Source: CAZRUM01 sp964603435 (GTDB taxonomy: Bacteria; Patescibacteriota; Patescibacteriia; Magasanikbacterales; UBA922). Taken from it: 32,459 bases of DNA. Position numbers and translations under genes: made by a program. The stretch is from assembly GCA_964603435.1 (NCBI GenBank), contig CAZRUM010000009.1, positions 1-32,459 of the forward strand, given 5' to 3'. The notes under the pieces are model-generated. The model ran no database searches, had not been told where the DNA came from, and saw nothing but the letters and a program-made list of their open reading frames with translations. Positions 7,706 through 14,657 of the stretch are shown piece by piece (within the stretch, counting starts at the first letter, position 1; the number at the start of each line of letters is the position of its first letter).

Positions 7706-7747
7706 AAAGCTGAGGCTGATAAGGTGGCGAGTATTACGCTCTTGTAA
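7706..7747 (+). pseudogene. recoded remnant of the gyrA 3' end
   Basis: These 42 bases read KAEADKVASITLL-stop, against KANADKVASITLL-stop at the true end of gyrA (7626-7667). Ten bases differ. Apart from one Asn/Glu codon, all the changes are synonymous (for example TCT/AGT, GTA/GTG, ACT/ACG, TAG/TAA). The remnant lies 80 bases downstream in another frame, so it is not translated with gyrA. Mostly synonymous divergence means both copies evolved as coding sequence before they came together. Confidence 0.75.
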
Positions 7748-7770
7748 ATAACATCCACAACACCAAACAT

Positions 7771-7794
7771 AAAACCCACCTAACGGTGGGTTTT
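7771..7794. terminator. rho-independent terminator after gyrA
   Basis: AAAACCCACC (7771-7780) and GGTGGGTTTT (7785-7794) form a 10-bp stem with loop TAAC followed by T-rich sequence. The flanking A run lets it also work for the minus-strand membrane-protein gene that ends at 7813. Confidence 0.85.
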
Positions 7795-7812
7795 ATTATT
7801 TTGTTTTTTGTT

Positions 7813-8577
7813 TTATTCTTCTGGATAAATACGCACTTTACTTTCTTGTTCTTTTTGTAAATGTCTAAATACTAACAAGGAACCAACAGTGGGAATTATA
7901 AATATAAAATCAGTCAAAACACCATTTACAACGCCCATTACCATGTACCCAGATAAAAACCAAAATAATAATTCCATAACCAAAGCTACAGCAAGAGACA
8001 AAGAAAGAGACAAAGCAAAAAATACACAAAAAAATAAAAATACTTTACCCCATTTTCCTTTAACTAATTTCTTACTGCAATTCAATGCATCCGTATTTAC
8101 CTTACCTAAAACTACTACAATCGGAACAACAAGTGCCCAATATACAGAATAAATAAATCCAGGAACGATTAATAAAAGAAATAAAAAAGATAAAAAAATA
8201 GTTTGCACTATCTGTGTAGTAAAAACTCTTGGCCATATTGCTACAGATTTTTTTATGGCCACTTGCCAGCTCATTTTTTCTTGTGTTTCAAGAAAATTTT
8301 GGATTATTATAATAAAAGATATGGACGCTATAATCCCTAATAATGAATCAAATACTTGATCAAACTGATGGTATCTTTTAAGATACTCGATACTCATTTC
8401 GTTTGTAGATGTTTTCGTCACAAATTCCAAAATAACATTTATCGGTATATAAATTACCGCACCGATTATAATTATTTCTTTTATAAATTTTTTAATCAAT
8501 CTAAAAACACTACTAAGAATGGCACCTAATTTAAAATCATCTTCTGCGGATGTAAGTGATGATGACAGTGTATCCAT
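7813..8577 (-). CDS. multi-pass membrane protein, YciC-like
   Basis: The 254-residue protein has about six hydrophobic segments (near 34-52, 80-95, 120-155, 172-200 and 205-235) and no obvious catalytic residues. The layout and the motif CSKKLVKGKWGKVF before a membrane segment recall the YciC / glycerophosphodiesterase membrane-domain families, which are poorly understood integral membrane proteins. Assignment is tentative. It starts eight bases after the ruvA stop with no Shine-Dalgarno, so it is the second gene of a ruvA operon. Its function in DNA repair is not implied by this position. Confidence 0.7.
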   Translation of the reverse strand: MDTLSSSLTSAEDDFKLGAILSSVFRLIKKFIKEIIIIGAVIYIPINVILEFVTKTSTNEMSIEYLKRYHQFDQVFDSLLGIIASISFIIIIQNFLETQEKMSWQVAIKKSVAIWPRVFTTQIVQTIFLSFLFLLLIVPGFIYSVYWALVVPIVVVLGKVNTDALNCSKKLVKGKWGKVFLFFCVFFALSLSLSLAVALVMELLFWFLSGYMVMGVVNGVLTDFIFIIPTVGSLLVFRHLQKEQESKVRIYPEE

Positions 8578-8585
8578 AAAAAAAT

Positions 8586-9161
8586 TTATTTACTAACCGA
8601 CTTCAGCGCCTCTCTCACCAACTGCTCACTAGTTTTGTCTTTACCATCCAGACTCTTCACCACGAGTCTTGCTTCTTCTTTTGAATAACCAAGTGAAATG
8701 AGAGCATCAATTACTTCACCCAAAGAATTACCATTTTTATCTTCATCAGGAGAACTAAGTTCACCAACTTTTGATTTTAATTCAACCACAATTCTCTCGG
8801 CAGTTTTCTTTCCTACTCCACTTACTTTTGATAGATAAGTTGAATCCCCACGAGAAATGGCAGAAGAGATTTCTTCTACTGTACCAAGTGATAACAAGTG
8901 CAAAGCACTTTTAGGACCAATACCAGATACTCCTAAAAATTTCGTAAACAAACTTCGCTCAACCAAATTTTTAAAACCAAACAAATCTAGTGAATTTTCT
9001 CGTACAGCTAAATAAGTATACAGACTTACATCTTCTCCTTCGGCTAGTTCTACAAAAAAAGCCGGAGCTACTCGCACCTCATAACCCAAGCCAGAAGCTG
9101 TCAAAATTACCACAGACTGTTCGGGTTTATTTATTATTTTACCTGTTATATATGAAATCAT
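8586..9161 (-). CDS. ruvA: Holliday junction branch migration protein RuvA
   Basis: RuvA tetramers bind four-way junctions and load the RuvB motor for branch migration in recombinational repair. The 191-residue protein has the N-terminal OB domain (MISYITGKI...VILTASGLGYEV), two helix-hairpin-helix motifs (GVSGIGPKSALHLL near residue 78 and VSGVGKKTAERIVVEL near residue 113) and the small C-terminal domain that contacts RuvB (EVIDALISLGYSKEEA). Length is normal for the family. ruvB lies about 11.7 kb away on the other strand; ruvC is not in the window. A palindromic repeat (9168-9204) abuts the start codon. Confidence 0.95.
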   Translation of the reverse strand: MISYITGKIINKPEQSVVILTASGLGYEVRVAPAFFVELAEGEDVSLYTYLAVRENSLDLFGFKNLVERSLFTKFLGVSGIGPKSALHLLSLGTVEEISSAISRGDSTYLSKVSGVGKKTAERIVVELKSKVGELSSPDEDKNGNSLGEVIDALISLGYSKEEARLVVKSLDGKDKTSEQLVREALKSVSK

Positions 9162-9167
9162 ACACTA

Positions 9168-9204
9168 AATCCTGAGCGAGCGCAGCGAGTCGAAGGATCC
9201 CGTT
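9168..9204 (+). repeat. palindromic intergenic repeat, copy C
   Basis: AATCCTGAGCG, a centre with GAGCGCAGCGAGTC, then GAAGGATCCCGTT: the same unit as copies A and B at 3388-3527. It fills the leader of ruvA, ending six bases from its ATG, so the ruvA transcript must include it if the promoter lies upstream. No convincing promoter was found between 9205 and 9270. Confidence 0.7.
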
Positions 9205-9270
9205 GCAAGCGCAATTATTATATGCAAGTATAATAACCTTTTTTAGAACAAATTACAAATCAAATAAAAA

Positions 9271-9290
9271 CATCACCGTTCCAGGTGATG
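9271..9290 (-). terminator. rho-independent terminator of rpsB-tsf
   Basis: CATCACC (9271-9277) and GGTGATG (9284-9290) form a 7-bp stem with a six-base loop, followed on the minus strand by TTTTTATTT. It lies 45 bases after the tsf stop. Confidence 0.85.
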
Positions 9291-9334
9291 CCTTTTTATA
9301 ATACTTGAAAAGGGATTCCTCTCTTCGCTCGGAA

Positions 9335-9985
9335 TTAAGATTGTAACTGCTCTGCAACCTCGGCTGCAAAGTCACATTCTTTCTTTTCAATACCTTCGCC
9401 TAGCTCATAGCGAGCAAAACGACGTAGAGTAACTTTTTCTCCGATTTCACCAGTCTTGGCAGTAAGTAACTGCTCGATAGTCTGATCTTCATCTTTGATA
9501 AAAGCCTGTTCTAGAAGACAAATTTCACCGTAATATTTATTCATCTTACCTTCCAAAATCTTCTCAATCATTTCTGCTGGTTTACCTTCTTCTTTTAATT
9601 GAGCGGTATGGATTTCTTTTTCTTTTTCTAAATCCTCTGTAGAAACTTCTTCGCGATTTAAATATTTTGGATTGACCGCAGCAATATGCAAAGCAATGCC
9701 ATGAGCAAAAGCTTTGAAACCATCAGTCTTAGCAACGAAATCTGTTTCACAGTTAAGCTCTAAAAGAACTCCAATCTTTCCTTCACCATGAATGTAAGAA
9801 TAGACAATACCTTCAGCAGCTATCTTGCCAGCGCGTTTAGCAGCTTTGGCAATACCTTTTTTTCTTAAAATATCACCGGCTTTATCCGTGTCGCCGTTAG
9901 CTTCATCTAAAGCATTTTTACAATCCATCATACCTGCTCCTGTTTGTGCTCGAAGCTCAGCAATCATTTTAGCATTAATTTCCAT
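9335..9985 (-). CDS. tsf: elongation factor Ts
   Basis: EF-Ts exchanges GDP for GTP on EF-Tu. The 216-residue protein shows the N-terminal UBA-like domain (MIAELRAQTGAGMMDCKNALDEANGD) and the core signature NCETDFVAK, plus a second half-core ending in RRFARYELGEG. It is clearly shorter than the E. coli protein of about 280 residues, as in many reduced genomes. It follows rpsB by 50 bases, the classical order, and has its own likely extended -10 promoter at 10017-10025. Confidence 0.95.
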   Translation of the reverse strand: MEINAKMIAELRAQTGAGMMDCKNALDEANGDTDKAGDILRKKGIAKAAKRAGKIAAEGIVYSYIHGEGKIGVLLELNCETDFVAKTDGFKAFAHGIALHIAAVNPKYLNREEVSTEDLEKEKEIHTAQLKEEGKPAEMIEKILEGKMNKYYGEICLLEQAFIKDEDQTIEQLLTAKTGEIGEKVTLRRFARYELGEGIEKKECDFAAEVAEQLQS

Positions 9986-10016
9986 ATTTTTTGTTTTAAG
10001 TTATTTTAAGATAAAT

Positions 10017-10025
10017 ATTATACCA
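10017..10025 (-). promoter_or_regulatory. extended -10 promoter in front of tsf
   Basis: On the minus strand TGGTATAAT has a perfect -10 with an extended TG. No good -35 is seen. The 13 bases TTGTGGTATAATA recur exactly in the nrdJ promoter. It would allow tsf transcription independent of rpsB. Confidence 0.5.
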
Positions 10026-10035
10026 CAAAGTGATA

Positions 10036-10755
10036 CTATTTCTTAATCTCTTCTGTACCGATTACTTTTTCAATTTGAGATTTTCCTTCTTTAACAGCTT
10101 CTGAAACTAGTTTTACCATCATAGCAATAGAATTAACAGCATCGTCATTGGCAGGAATTATATAATCAGCCATATCAGGGTTAGCATTGGTATCAACGAT
10201 ACCGATGACCTCTACGCCTGTTTTTCTAGCTTCAGTCACAGCTGTCTTTTCTCTTTGTAGAGCTGGAACAAATAGCACGTCTGGCATTTTGTCTAAAGTT
10301 GTAAGACCAATCAAACTCATATCCATCTTCACCAATTTTTTGGAAATTTCCAATTGTTCTTTTTTAGTATATTTTTCCAATTCACCAGTTTTCTGTTGTT
10401 CTTTTAAAGTATTGTATTGACGAATCAATTTTCTAATTTCTTGGAAGTTTGTTAGTAAACCACCAATCCATCTGTCTACTAGATATGGCATGCCACATTC
10501 TATAGCAGCTTCTTTTACCAAATCATGAGCTTGTGGCTTGGTTGATATAAACAAAATAACCTTACCGTCTTTGGCAAGATTTTTTACATCCTCAAGAGTA
10601 CCTTTAAGGATTTCCTGAGTTTTCTCCAAGTTAATTACATGAACACCATTTCTTTGGGTAAAGATAAATGGCTTCATTTTGGGATGCCAACGAGAAACTT
10701 GGTGTCCAAAATGTACACCAGCTTTCAGCATCTCCATTATGCTAGGGATCTTCAT
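10036..10755 (-). CDS. rpsB: 30S ribosomal protein S2
   Basis: S2 is a late-assembling protein on the back of the 30S subunit. The 239-residue protein matches from end to end: MLKAGVHFGHQVSRWHPKMKPFIF at the start, PYLVDRWIGGLLTNFQEI in the middle and VIGIVDTNANPDMADYIIPANDDA toward the end. AAGGAA lies eight bases before the ATG at 10755, one of the few clear Shine-Dalgarno sites here. The leader of about 85 nt can fold (see 10756-10840). tsf is next in the operon. Confidence 0.96.
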   Translation of the reverse strand: MKIPSIMEMLKAGVHFGHQVSRWHPKMKPFIFTQRNGVHVINLEKTQEILKGTLEDVKNLAKDGKVILFISTKPQAHDLVKEAAIECGMPYLVDRWIGGLLTNFQEIRKLIRQYNTLKEQQKTGELEKYTKKEQLEISKKLVKMDMSLIGLTTLDKMPDVLFVPALQREKTAVTEARKTGVEVIGIVDTNANPDMADYIIPANDDAVNSIAMMVKLVSEAVKEGKSQIEKVIGTEEIKK

Positions 10756-10840
10756 AGATATTTCCTTTTGCCTCCCAATCGCTACCCCAACAAATGGTTG
10801 TCAGAGAGGAAAAAATGCGAAAGGTGAGGGATAAATTAGT
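10756..10840 (-). promoter_or_regulatory. folded leader of rpsB, possible S2 autoregulatory site
   Basis: On the minus strand CCTC (in CCTCTCTGA) can pair with GAGG, which lies shortly before the AAGGAA ribosome binding site, enclosing a CAAC-CATTT-GTTG hairpin. rpsB leaders in several phyla bind S2 and repress translation. Whether this one does so is inference from position and folding only. Confidence 0.35.
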
Positions 10841-10846
10841 GACTCC

Positions 10847-10875
10847 ATTCTACTATATATAAAGATACTTGTCAA
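10847..10875 (-). promoter_or_regulatory. sigma70-type promoter of rpsB-tsf
   Basis: TTGACA (10870-10875) and TAGAAT (10847-10852) on the minus strand have a 17-base spacer, giving a start near 10840. Confidence 0.85.
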
Positions 10876-10963
10876 TACTGTGACTGATTAAGACAATGAC
10901 TTGGTAAATCTTCCCTCTACCAAAAGAAAAATACAAAAAAATTTTCCCCAAAACCCATTTTTA

Positions 10964-10972
10964 TGCTAAAAT
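10964..10972 (+). promoter_or_regulatory. extended -10 promoter of the AI-2E family gene
   Basis: TGCTAAAAT is a -10 with the extended TG. The region 17-18 bases upstream (TTTTCCCC) is a poor -35. Start would be near 10979, giving a 22-nt leader before the ATG at 11001. The rest of the 10876-11000 gap shows nothing else. Confidence 0.5.
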
Positions 10973-11000
10973 ATAGATACTAAACTATTAATCTATTTTT

Positions 11001-12074
11001 ATGTCTAAAACATCTAGTAGAGACAGTGTGAGTTTTGAAAAAATGCGTTCTATATTTTTCTTTGGGCTCATTATAATCCTCGGTCTAATTTTACTCTATA
11101 TCTTTAGACCATTCATTTATCCAATCTTTTGGGCAGCAGTTATTGCAATTGTCTTTTATCCTGCCTATCTATTTTTATTGAAATACCTAAAAAACCCTAC
11201 CTTAACTGCTTTGGCAGCAATCTTGCTGGTACTGATAGTTATTTTTATTCCTCTAACAATTTTATCAATCTTACTGGTAAACGAATCTATTGATCTTTAC
11301 CAAAAAGTAAACCAAACTGGAATTTTCCAAAATCCAGAACAAGTTTCATCTTGGTTACAGTCAATTCCTCTACTAGACACTGCACTTGAATACGTTCGTA
11401 ACACCTGGACAGACTATGTTGGTTCTATTGCTCAGTGGATTAGTTCTACACTTGTAGCTAGTATAAAAGGAGTAACTGCCAATACACTACGTTTTGTAGT
11501 TATGACTTTGGTAATGTTTTATTCTTTATATTATTTTTTCAAAGATGGAACTCGAATGCTAAAAAGACTGATGCACCTATCACCTTTGGGTGACCAATAC
11601 GAAGAAATGTTATTCCAAAAATTTAAATCCACTACCAGAGCAACTTTGAAAGGTACTATTATCATCGGTGTTATCCAAGGTGTTATTGGTGGAATTCTGT
11701 TCTTGATAACAGGTATTGAAGGTGCACTTATTTGGGGGGTGGTAATGGGTTTTATCGCTATTATCCCTGCTCTTGGTCCCGCCATAGTACTGCTACCAGC
11801 GTCTATAATAATGCTCGCCACAGGAAATATCTGGCAAGCCATAGTCTTAATAATTGGAACTGTCTTTGTCAGTACTTTTGACAATCTTATTCGCCCACCG
11901 TTGATTGGAAAAGATATTCAAATGCACCCGTTGATTGTTTTCTTTGCTACGGTCGGTGGTCTAATTATCTTTGGAGTTTCTGGTTTCATTATTGGACCTA
12001 TCATCGCCGCCATGTTCATTTCTGTTATTTCTATCTACGATCATTATTATAGGAATGAACTGACAAACAACTAG
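11001..12074 (+). CDS. AI-2E family (PerM/YdiK-type) membrane permease
   Basis: Members of this family are integral membrane proteins of about 350 residues. Some export the autoinducer AI-2, others act as sodium/proton antiporters or have unknown substrates, so the substrate here is open. The 357-residue protein has about eight hydrophobic segments and the typical C-terminal half: GVIQGVIGGILFLITGIEGALIWG, then IIPALGPAIVLLPA, then RPPLIGKDIQMHPLIVFFATVGGL with a final GVSGFIIGPIIAA. It is monocistronic, between an extended -10 promoter and a strong terminator. Confidence 0.88.
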   Translation: MSKTSSRDSVSFEKMRSIFFFGLIIILGLILLYIFRPFIYPIFWAAVIAIVFYPAYLFLLKYLKNPTLTALAAILLVLIVIFIPLTILSILLVNESIDLYQKVNQTGIFQNPEQVSSWLQSIPLLDTALEYVRNTWTDYVGSIAQWISSTLVASIKGVTANTLRFVVMTLVMFYSLYYFFKDGTRMLKRLMHLSPLGDQYEEMLFQKFKSTTRATLKGTIIIGVIQGVIGGILFLITGIEGALIWGVVMGFIAIIPALGPAIVLLPASIIMLATGNIWQAIVLIIGTVFVSTFDNLIRPPLIGKDIQMHPLIVFFATVGGLIIFGVSGFIIGPIIAAMFISVISIYDHYYRNELTNN

Positions 12075-12080
12075 TGTTGA

Positions 12081-12100
12081 CCTGCCTACCGGCAGGCAGG
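12081..12100. repeat. short palindromic repeat (CCTGCC/GGCAGG type)
   Basis: CCTGCCTACCGGCAGGCAGG folds into a 6-7-bp GC-rich hairpin in two registers. It lies just after the stop of the AI-2E gene and before the terminator, and has the same CCTGCC end as the repeats inside the gene at 4437-5138. Confidence 0.6.
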
Positions 12101-12123
12101 TTTAAACTAATTTACACAAATAA

Positions 12124-12150
12124 AAAAATCCGACATCATGTCGGATTTTT
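12124..12150. terminator. bidirectional rho-independent terminator
   Basis: AAAAATCCGACA (12124-12135) and TGTCGGATTTTT (12139-12150) form a 12-bp stem around TCA. It serves the AI-2E gene and the convergent coiled-coil gene. Confidence 0.9.
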
Positions 12151-12164
12151 ATTTTATATATAAT

Positions 12165-12617
12165 TTATGATTTCGCCTGTTCTATTAGATCACTCACCAT
12201 CTCTTCTGCTTTTTTCTGAAGCTCGTCTGTACTCATACCAACCCCAACCCCTTTTGAAAGCTCATCCATTTGTTCTTTGACCAGTTCATGTTTCATATTC
12301 TCTAGCTCACCCACAAAACCAGATATTTTCTTTTTCAATTTTTCTACTTGTTCTTTATCTTGTTTTACAGAAGAATCCTCATCGTCATTCTGTGCTAGCT
12401 GAAGTTGTTGGCGTAGAGCTTGAATAGCTTGCTGGACCTCCTGCATGTGACGAACAATATTTTGCATTTGTTTTTTGCTAGATTTTACTTCACGAATCAT
12501 AACGTCAGCCCGCTCCATAGCGGCAGCGGATTGAAGTTCTTTATCGACTTCACCTTCTTTACCCTCACGAGACTCCTTACCCTCACGAGAATTAAATTTT
12601 TCTGTTTCTATTGACAT
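12165..12617 (-). CDS. small coiled-coil protein, unknown function
   Basis: I do not recognise a family. The 150 residues are almost entirely polar and helical. Heptad-like stretches from about 40 to 75 (IREVKSSKKQMQNIVRHMQEVQQAIQALRQQL) and 87 to 120 predict a coiled coil. No signal peptide or membrane segment is present. Residues 10-21 are a tandem SREGKE repeat, produced by an 18-base tandem repeat near 12545-12590. It has its own extended -10 (12639-12647, TGCTAAAAT on the minus strand) and a leader of about 15 nt. The upstream Janus-domain gene is on the same strand 101 bases away, separated by a hairpin. Confidence 0.75.
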   Translation of the reverse strand: MSIETEKFNSREGKESREGKEGEVDKELQSAAAMERADVMIREVKSSKKQMQNIVRHMQEVQQAIQALRQQLQLAQNDDEDSSVKQDKEQVEKLKKKISGFVGELENMKHELVKEQMDELSKGVGVGMSTDELQKKAEEMVSDLIEQAKS

Positions 12618-12638
12618 TGATTACACTGATGTAGAGGT

Positions 12639-12647
12639 ATTTTAGCA
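12639..12647 (-). promoter_or_regulatory. extended -10 promoter of the coiled-coil gene
   Basis: TGCTAAAAT on the minus strand is identical to the extended -10 in front of the AI-2E gene (10964-10972). The -35 position (TGGCTT) is weak. Confidence 0.45.
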
Positions 12648-12662
12648 TTAATAAAAGAATGA

Positions 12663-12699
12663 AGCCAGCCATACTCTCTGATTTCTCAGATTTCTGGCT
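12663..12699. terminator. nested hairpin between the Janus-domain and coiled-coil genes
   Basis: AGCCAG (12663-12668) pairs with CTGGCT (12694-12699) around an inner TCTGA-TTTC-TCAGA stem (12677-12690). On the minus strand it is followed by a mixed T-rich stretch (TCATTCTTTTATT), so it may be a weak terminator of the Janus-domain gene. Confidence 0.45.
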
Positions 12700-12718
12700 G
12701 ACCACTTTACTCTCCTTT

Positions 12719-13345
12719 TTACTTCTTTCTCTTTTTGAGGTTATAGGCCGATGGAGATATCCTCAATTCCCAATCAGCATACCCCTCCTTCTTCATCGCC
12801 CTGAGAGCAAGCCTTCTAACCACCGCGTGATCGAATGGTCCAAATCCTTCACTCCTATCGTAGAAATGGATTTCTTTCTTTTCAAGATCCATCCTCATAC
12901 GACCACCACCCAAAACATAGAAATCACCTTTGCTATCATAAATATTCTCATAGAAACCCTTAGAAATATCGGCGTGATATTCTTGATATCCTGTCACCAA
13001 AATATGCTTACTGCGCCCTCGAAGCAAGAGTACAAACTTATAAGGTCGTTCAAGAAACCTGGGTTTGAAAACTTGCAAGACACGAGGGCGTCGTTCGCTT
13101 TTCTTAATCCAAGTTTCAATTCGTTCAAAGACAACTTCAGCGACAGGGATTGTTATCTCGATAAGTTCCTCATCCTCACCCAACTTATCTTCTTCACTAC
13201 ACATATGAGCTCTGACTTCGTCACTGACACTCTCCTCAATCACCTTCATTATGTCCTTGATGGATTTTGGAGGTGTCATACTCAGAGATCTGAAACGCCA
13301 CCACACATAGCACAAGCGGCATAGATAAACTTTGAAAGTTTCCAT
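12719..13345 (-). CDS. Janus/PHPT1-family (phosphohistidine phosphatase-like) protein
   Basis: The second half of this 208-residue protein (about 100-197) matches the Janus/Ocnus family (PF05005), whose best-known member is eukaryotic PHPT1, a 14-kDa phosphatase acting on phosphohistidine and phospholysine. YKFVLLL corresponds to FKYVLIR (Lys103 for human Lys21). EYHADI holds the catalytic His (His124 for His53). LGGGRM gives Arg149 for Arg78. FYDRSEGFGPFDHA matches the phosphate-binding loop (Ser165 for Ser94). Human Arg45 has no counterpart. The first 95 residues are extra: an aromatic, Cys-rich, basic N-terminus (YLCRLCYVWWRFR) that might touch membrane, then an acidic helical region. GGGAGG five to six bases before the ATG at 13345 fixes the start; the internal Met23 has no such site. 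Confidence 0.82.
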   Translation of the reverse strand: METFKVYLCRLCYVWWRFRSLSMTPPKSIKDIMKVIEESVSDEVRAHMCSEEDKLGEDEELIEITIPVAEVVFERIETWIKKSERRPRVLQVFKPRFLERPYKFVLLLRGRSKHILVTGYQEYHADISKGFYENIYDSKGDFYVLGGGRMRMDLEKKEIHFYDRSEGFGPFDHAVVRRLALRAMKKEGYADWELRISPSAYNLKKRKK

Positions 13346-13362
13346 GACTTCCTCCCTTTTTT

Positions 13363-13393
13363 AAAGAACAATTCTTTTTTCGTGACTTTCACG
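13363..13393 (-). promoter_or_regulatory. two small hairpins in the leader of the Janus-domain gene
   Basis: CGTGA/TCACG (13381-13393, loop CTT) and AAAGAA/TTCTTT (13363-13377, loop CAA) lie between the promoter and the strong Shine-Dalgarno. Like the GC-rich gene at 1274, this gene has a folded leader plus a strong ribosome binding site, unlike most genes here. Confidence 0.4.
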
Positions 13394-13407
13394 ATTCTAG
13401 ACTCTTT

Positions 13408-13436
13408 AGCATAATAATATAATAACTTATTGTAAA
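13408..13436 (-). promoter_or_regulatory. probable promoter of the Janus-domain gene
   Basis: On the minus strand TTTACA (13431-13436) and TATGCT (13408-13413) have a 17-base spacer. Start would be near 13401, with a leader of about 55 nt. Confidence 0.6.
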
Positions 13437-13516
13437 TACTCTACATCAAATTGATTGAGTTGATTTACCTAAAATAAGCTAAAATAAAATGCTAAACTAT
13501 AAAATGTAAGTAATTA

Positions 13517-13545
13517 TTGACACAATTTCGTTGTTTTGTTAATAT
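13517..13545 (+). promoter_or_regulatory. promoter of the TrmB-like gene
   Basis: TTGACA (13517-13522) and TAATAT (13540-13545) are 17 bases apart on the plus strand, with a start near 13552 and a 19-nt leader. Confidence 0.75.
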
Positions 13546-13570
13546 ACAATTATAAAATAAGTAAATTTTT

Positions 13571-14347
13571 ATGATAAATTTAGTAGATGATCTGGGGTTA
13601 GAAAAAAATGAAGCTAAAATTTATCAAGCACTTTTAGAGCTTGGTCCTTCTACTGTCAGCCAGATAACAAAAAAAGCCGGCATTACCCGTACTTTTGGTT
13701 ATCAAATTTTAGAAAAACTAGGTACCTATGGTTTTGTAAATCGTATCTCGGGAGAAGGCACTAAAATAAAATTTTCGGCGGAACACCCTAACCGTTTAAT
13801 ACAATTTATAAAAAATAAAAAGAATTCTTGGGATAGACGTTTGAAAGATGCCGAGGAAAGACTACCTGATCTTGTTTCTCTTTATAAGATATCTGATAAA
13901 CCAACTATCAAATATCAAGAAGGTGTAGAAGGTGTTAAATCAATCTATACCCAAACACTAGAATCAAAAGAAGAAATATTATCTATCTTAGATCTGGAGG
14001 GTTGGGATTCAAAAGATTTTAAACAGTGGGGTAAAAACTACAATCGTGAGCGTGGAGAGAAAAAAATAAAAGAAAGAATATTGATATTAGATACACTTTC
14101 TGGTAAAAATTGGATGAAAAATTATCACGGATCATTTAAATATACAGACTATCGCTGGATAAAACCAGAAGATGTACCAGGTATAAAAGAATTTGGTGGA
14201 GATATTAATATATATGAAAATAAGGTTGTAATGGCACTTCTTAAAGAACCAAACTTGATGGGCGTCACTATTGAGAGCGTAGCTTTATCCAATATTCTAA
14301 AAGGTTTGTTTGAGCTAGCTTGGAAACAGGGCGTTGAAAATAGATAG
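13571..14347 (+). CDS. TrmB-family transcriptional regulator
   Basis: TrmB-type proteins couple an N-terminal winged helix to a C-terminal phospholipase-D-like ligand or dimer domain; well-studied archaeal members sense sugars. Residues 5-65 give the winged helix (LGLEKNEAKIYQALLELGPSTVSQITKKAGI, then RTFGYQILEKLGTYGFVNRI), followed by a linker helix and a domain from about 110 (KYQEGVEGVKSIYTQTL) to the end. No sugar transporter or enzyme is adjacent, so the ligand and targets are unknown. It has its own promoter; the next gene, tRNA-Leu, also has its own. Similar stand-alone TrmB-like genes are common in Patescibacteria. Confidence 0.85.
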   Translation: MINLVDDLGLEKNEAKIYQALLELGPSTVSQITKKAGITRTFGYQILEKLGTYGFVNRISGEGTKIKFSAEHPNRLIQFIKNKKNSWDRRLKDAEERLPDLVSLYKISDKPTIKYQEGVEGVKSIYTQTLESKEEILSILDLEGWDSKDFKQWGKNYNRERGEKKIKERILILDTLSGKNWMKNYHGSFKYTDYRWIKPEDVPGIKEFGGDINIYENKVVMALLKEPNLMGVTIESVALSNILKGLFELAWKQGVENR

Positions 14348-14359
14348 AACAGCCGAAAC

Positions 14360-14388
14360 TTGCCAAATGTATGTTTATATGATATATT
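14360..14388 (+). promoter_or_regulatory. promoter of tRNA-Leu
   Basis: TTGCCA (14360-14365) and TATATT (14383-14388) are 17 bases apart. The predicted start near 14395 is ten bases before the mature 5' end. Confidence 0.7.
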
Positions 14389-14404
14389 GTGATGGTAAAT
14401 TTAA

Positions 14405-14491
14405 GCTCGGGTGGTGGAATTGGTAGACACGAGGGACTTAAAATCCCTTGGTAGAAATACCGTGCGGGTTCGATTCCCGCCTCGAGCACCA
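14405..14491 (+). tRNA. tRNA-Leu (anticodon TAA)
   Basis: A class II tRNA of 87 nt. Acceptor arms GCTCGGG and CTCGAGC pair fully, with one G-T wobble. The anticodon stem GGGA/TCCC carries TAA in its loop, and there is a long variable arm (TTGGTAGAAATACCGT). The T arm GCGGG-TTCGATT-CCCGC is standard. CCA is encoded (14489-14491). It reads UUA and UUG. Confidence 0.95.
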
Positions 14492-14518
14492 ACACTCTCA
14501 ATTTTGAGAGTGTTTTTT
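14492..14518 (+). terminator. rho-independent terminator of tRNA-Leu
   Basis: ACACTCTCA (14492-14500) and TGAGAGTGT (14505-14513) form a 9-bp stem with loop ATTT, followed by TTTTT. Confidence 0.9.
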
Positions 14519-14550
14519 AATACTATAAAAATACACTTTTTTATATATAT

Positions 14551-14597
14551 TACCGTTTTAATTATTAAACACGGTAAAGACGCGATTAATCGCGTCT
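14551..14597. repeat. two adjacent palindromes between converging units
   Basis: TACCGT/ACGGTA arms (14551-14576) flank an AT-rich inner stem. They are followed immediately by the perfect 20-base palindrome AGACGCGATTAATCGCGTCT (14578-14597). No gene is present between 14519 and 14655; the palindrome could be a protein-binding site or a repeat. Confidence 0.55.
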
Positions 14598-14624
14598 CTA
14601 CAACAGTACATCTTCATATCATAA

Positions 14625-14657
14625 ATAAAAAACCCTATACCATTCTGGTACAAGGTT
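14625..14657 (-). terminator. rho-independent terminator of the adenosyltransferase gene
   Basis: On the minus strand AACCTTGTACC (14657-14647) pairs with GGTATAGGGTT (14641-14631) through an 11-bp stem containing two G-T wobbles, followed by TTTTTTATTT. The stop codon of the gene lies inside the first arm. Confidence 0.8.
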
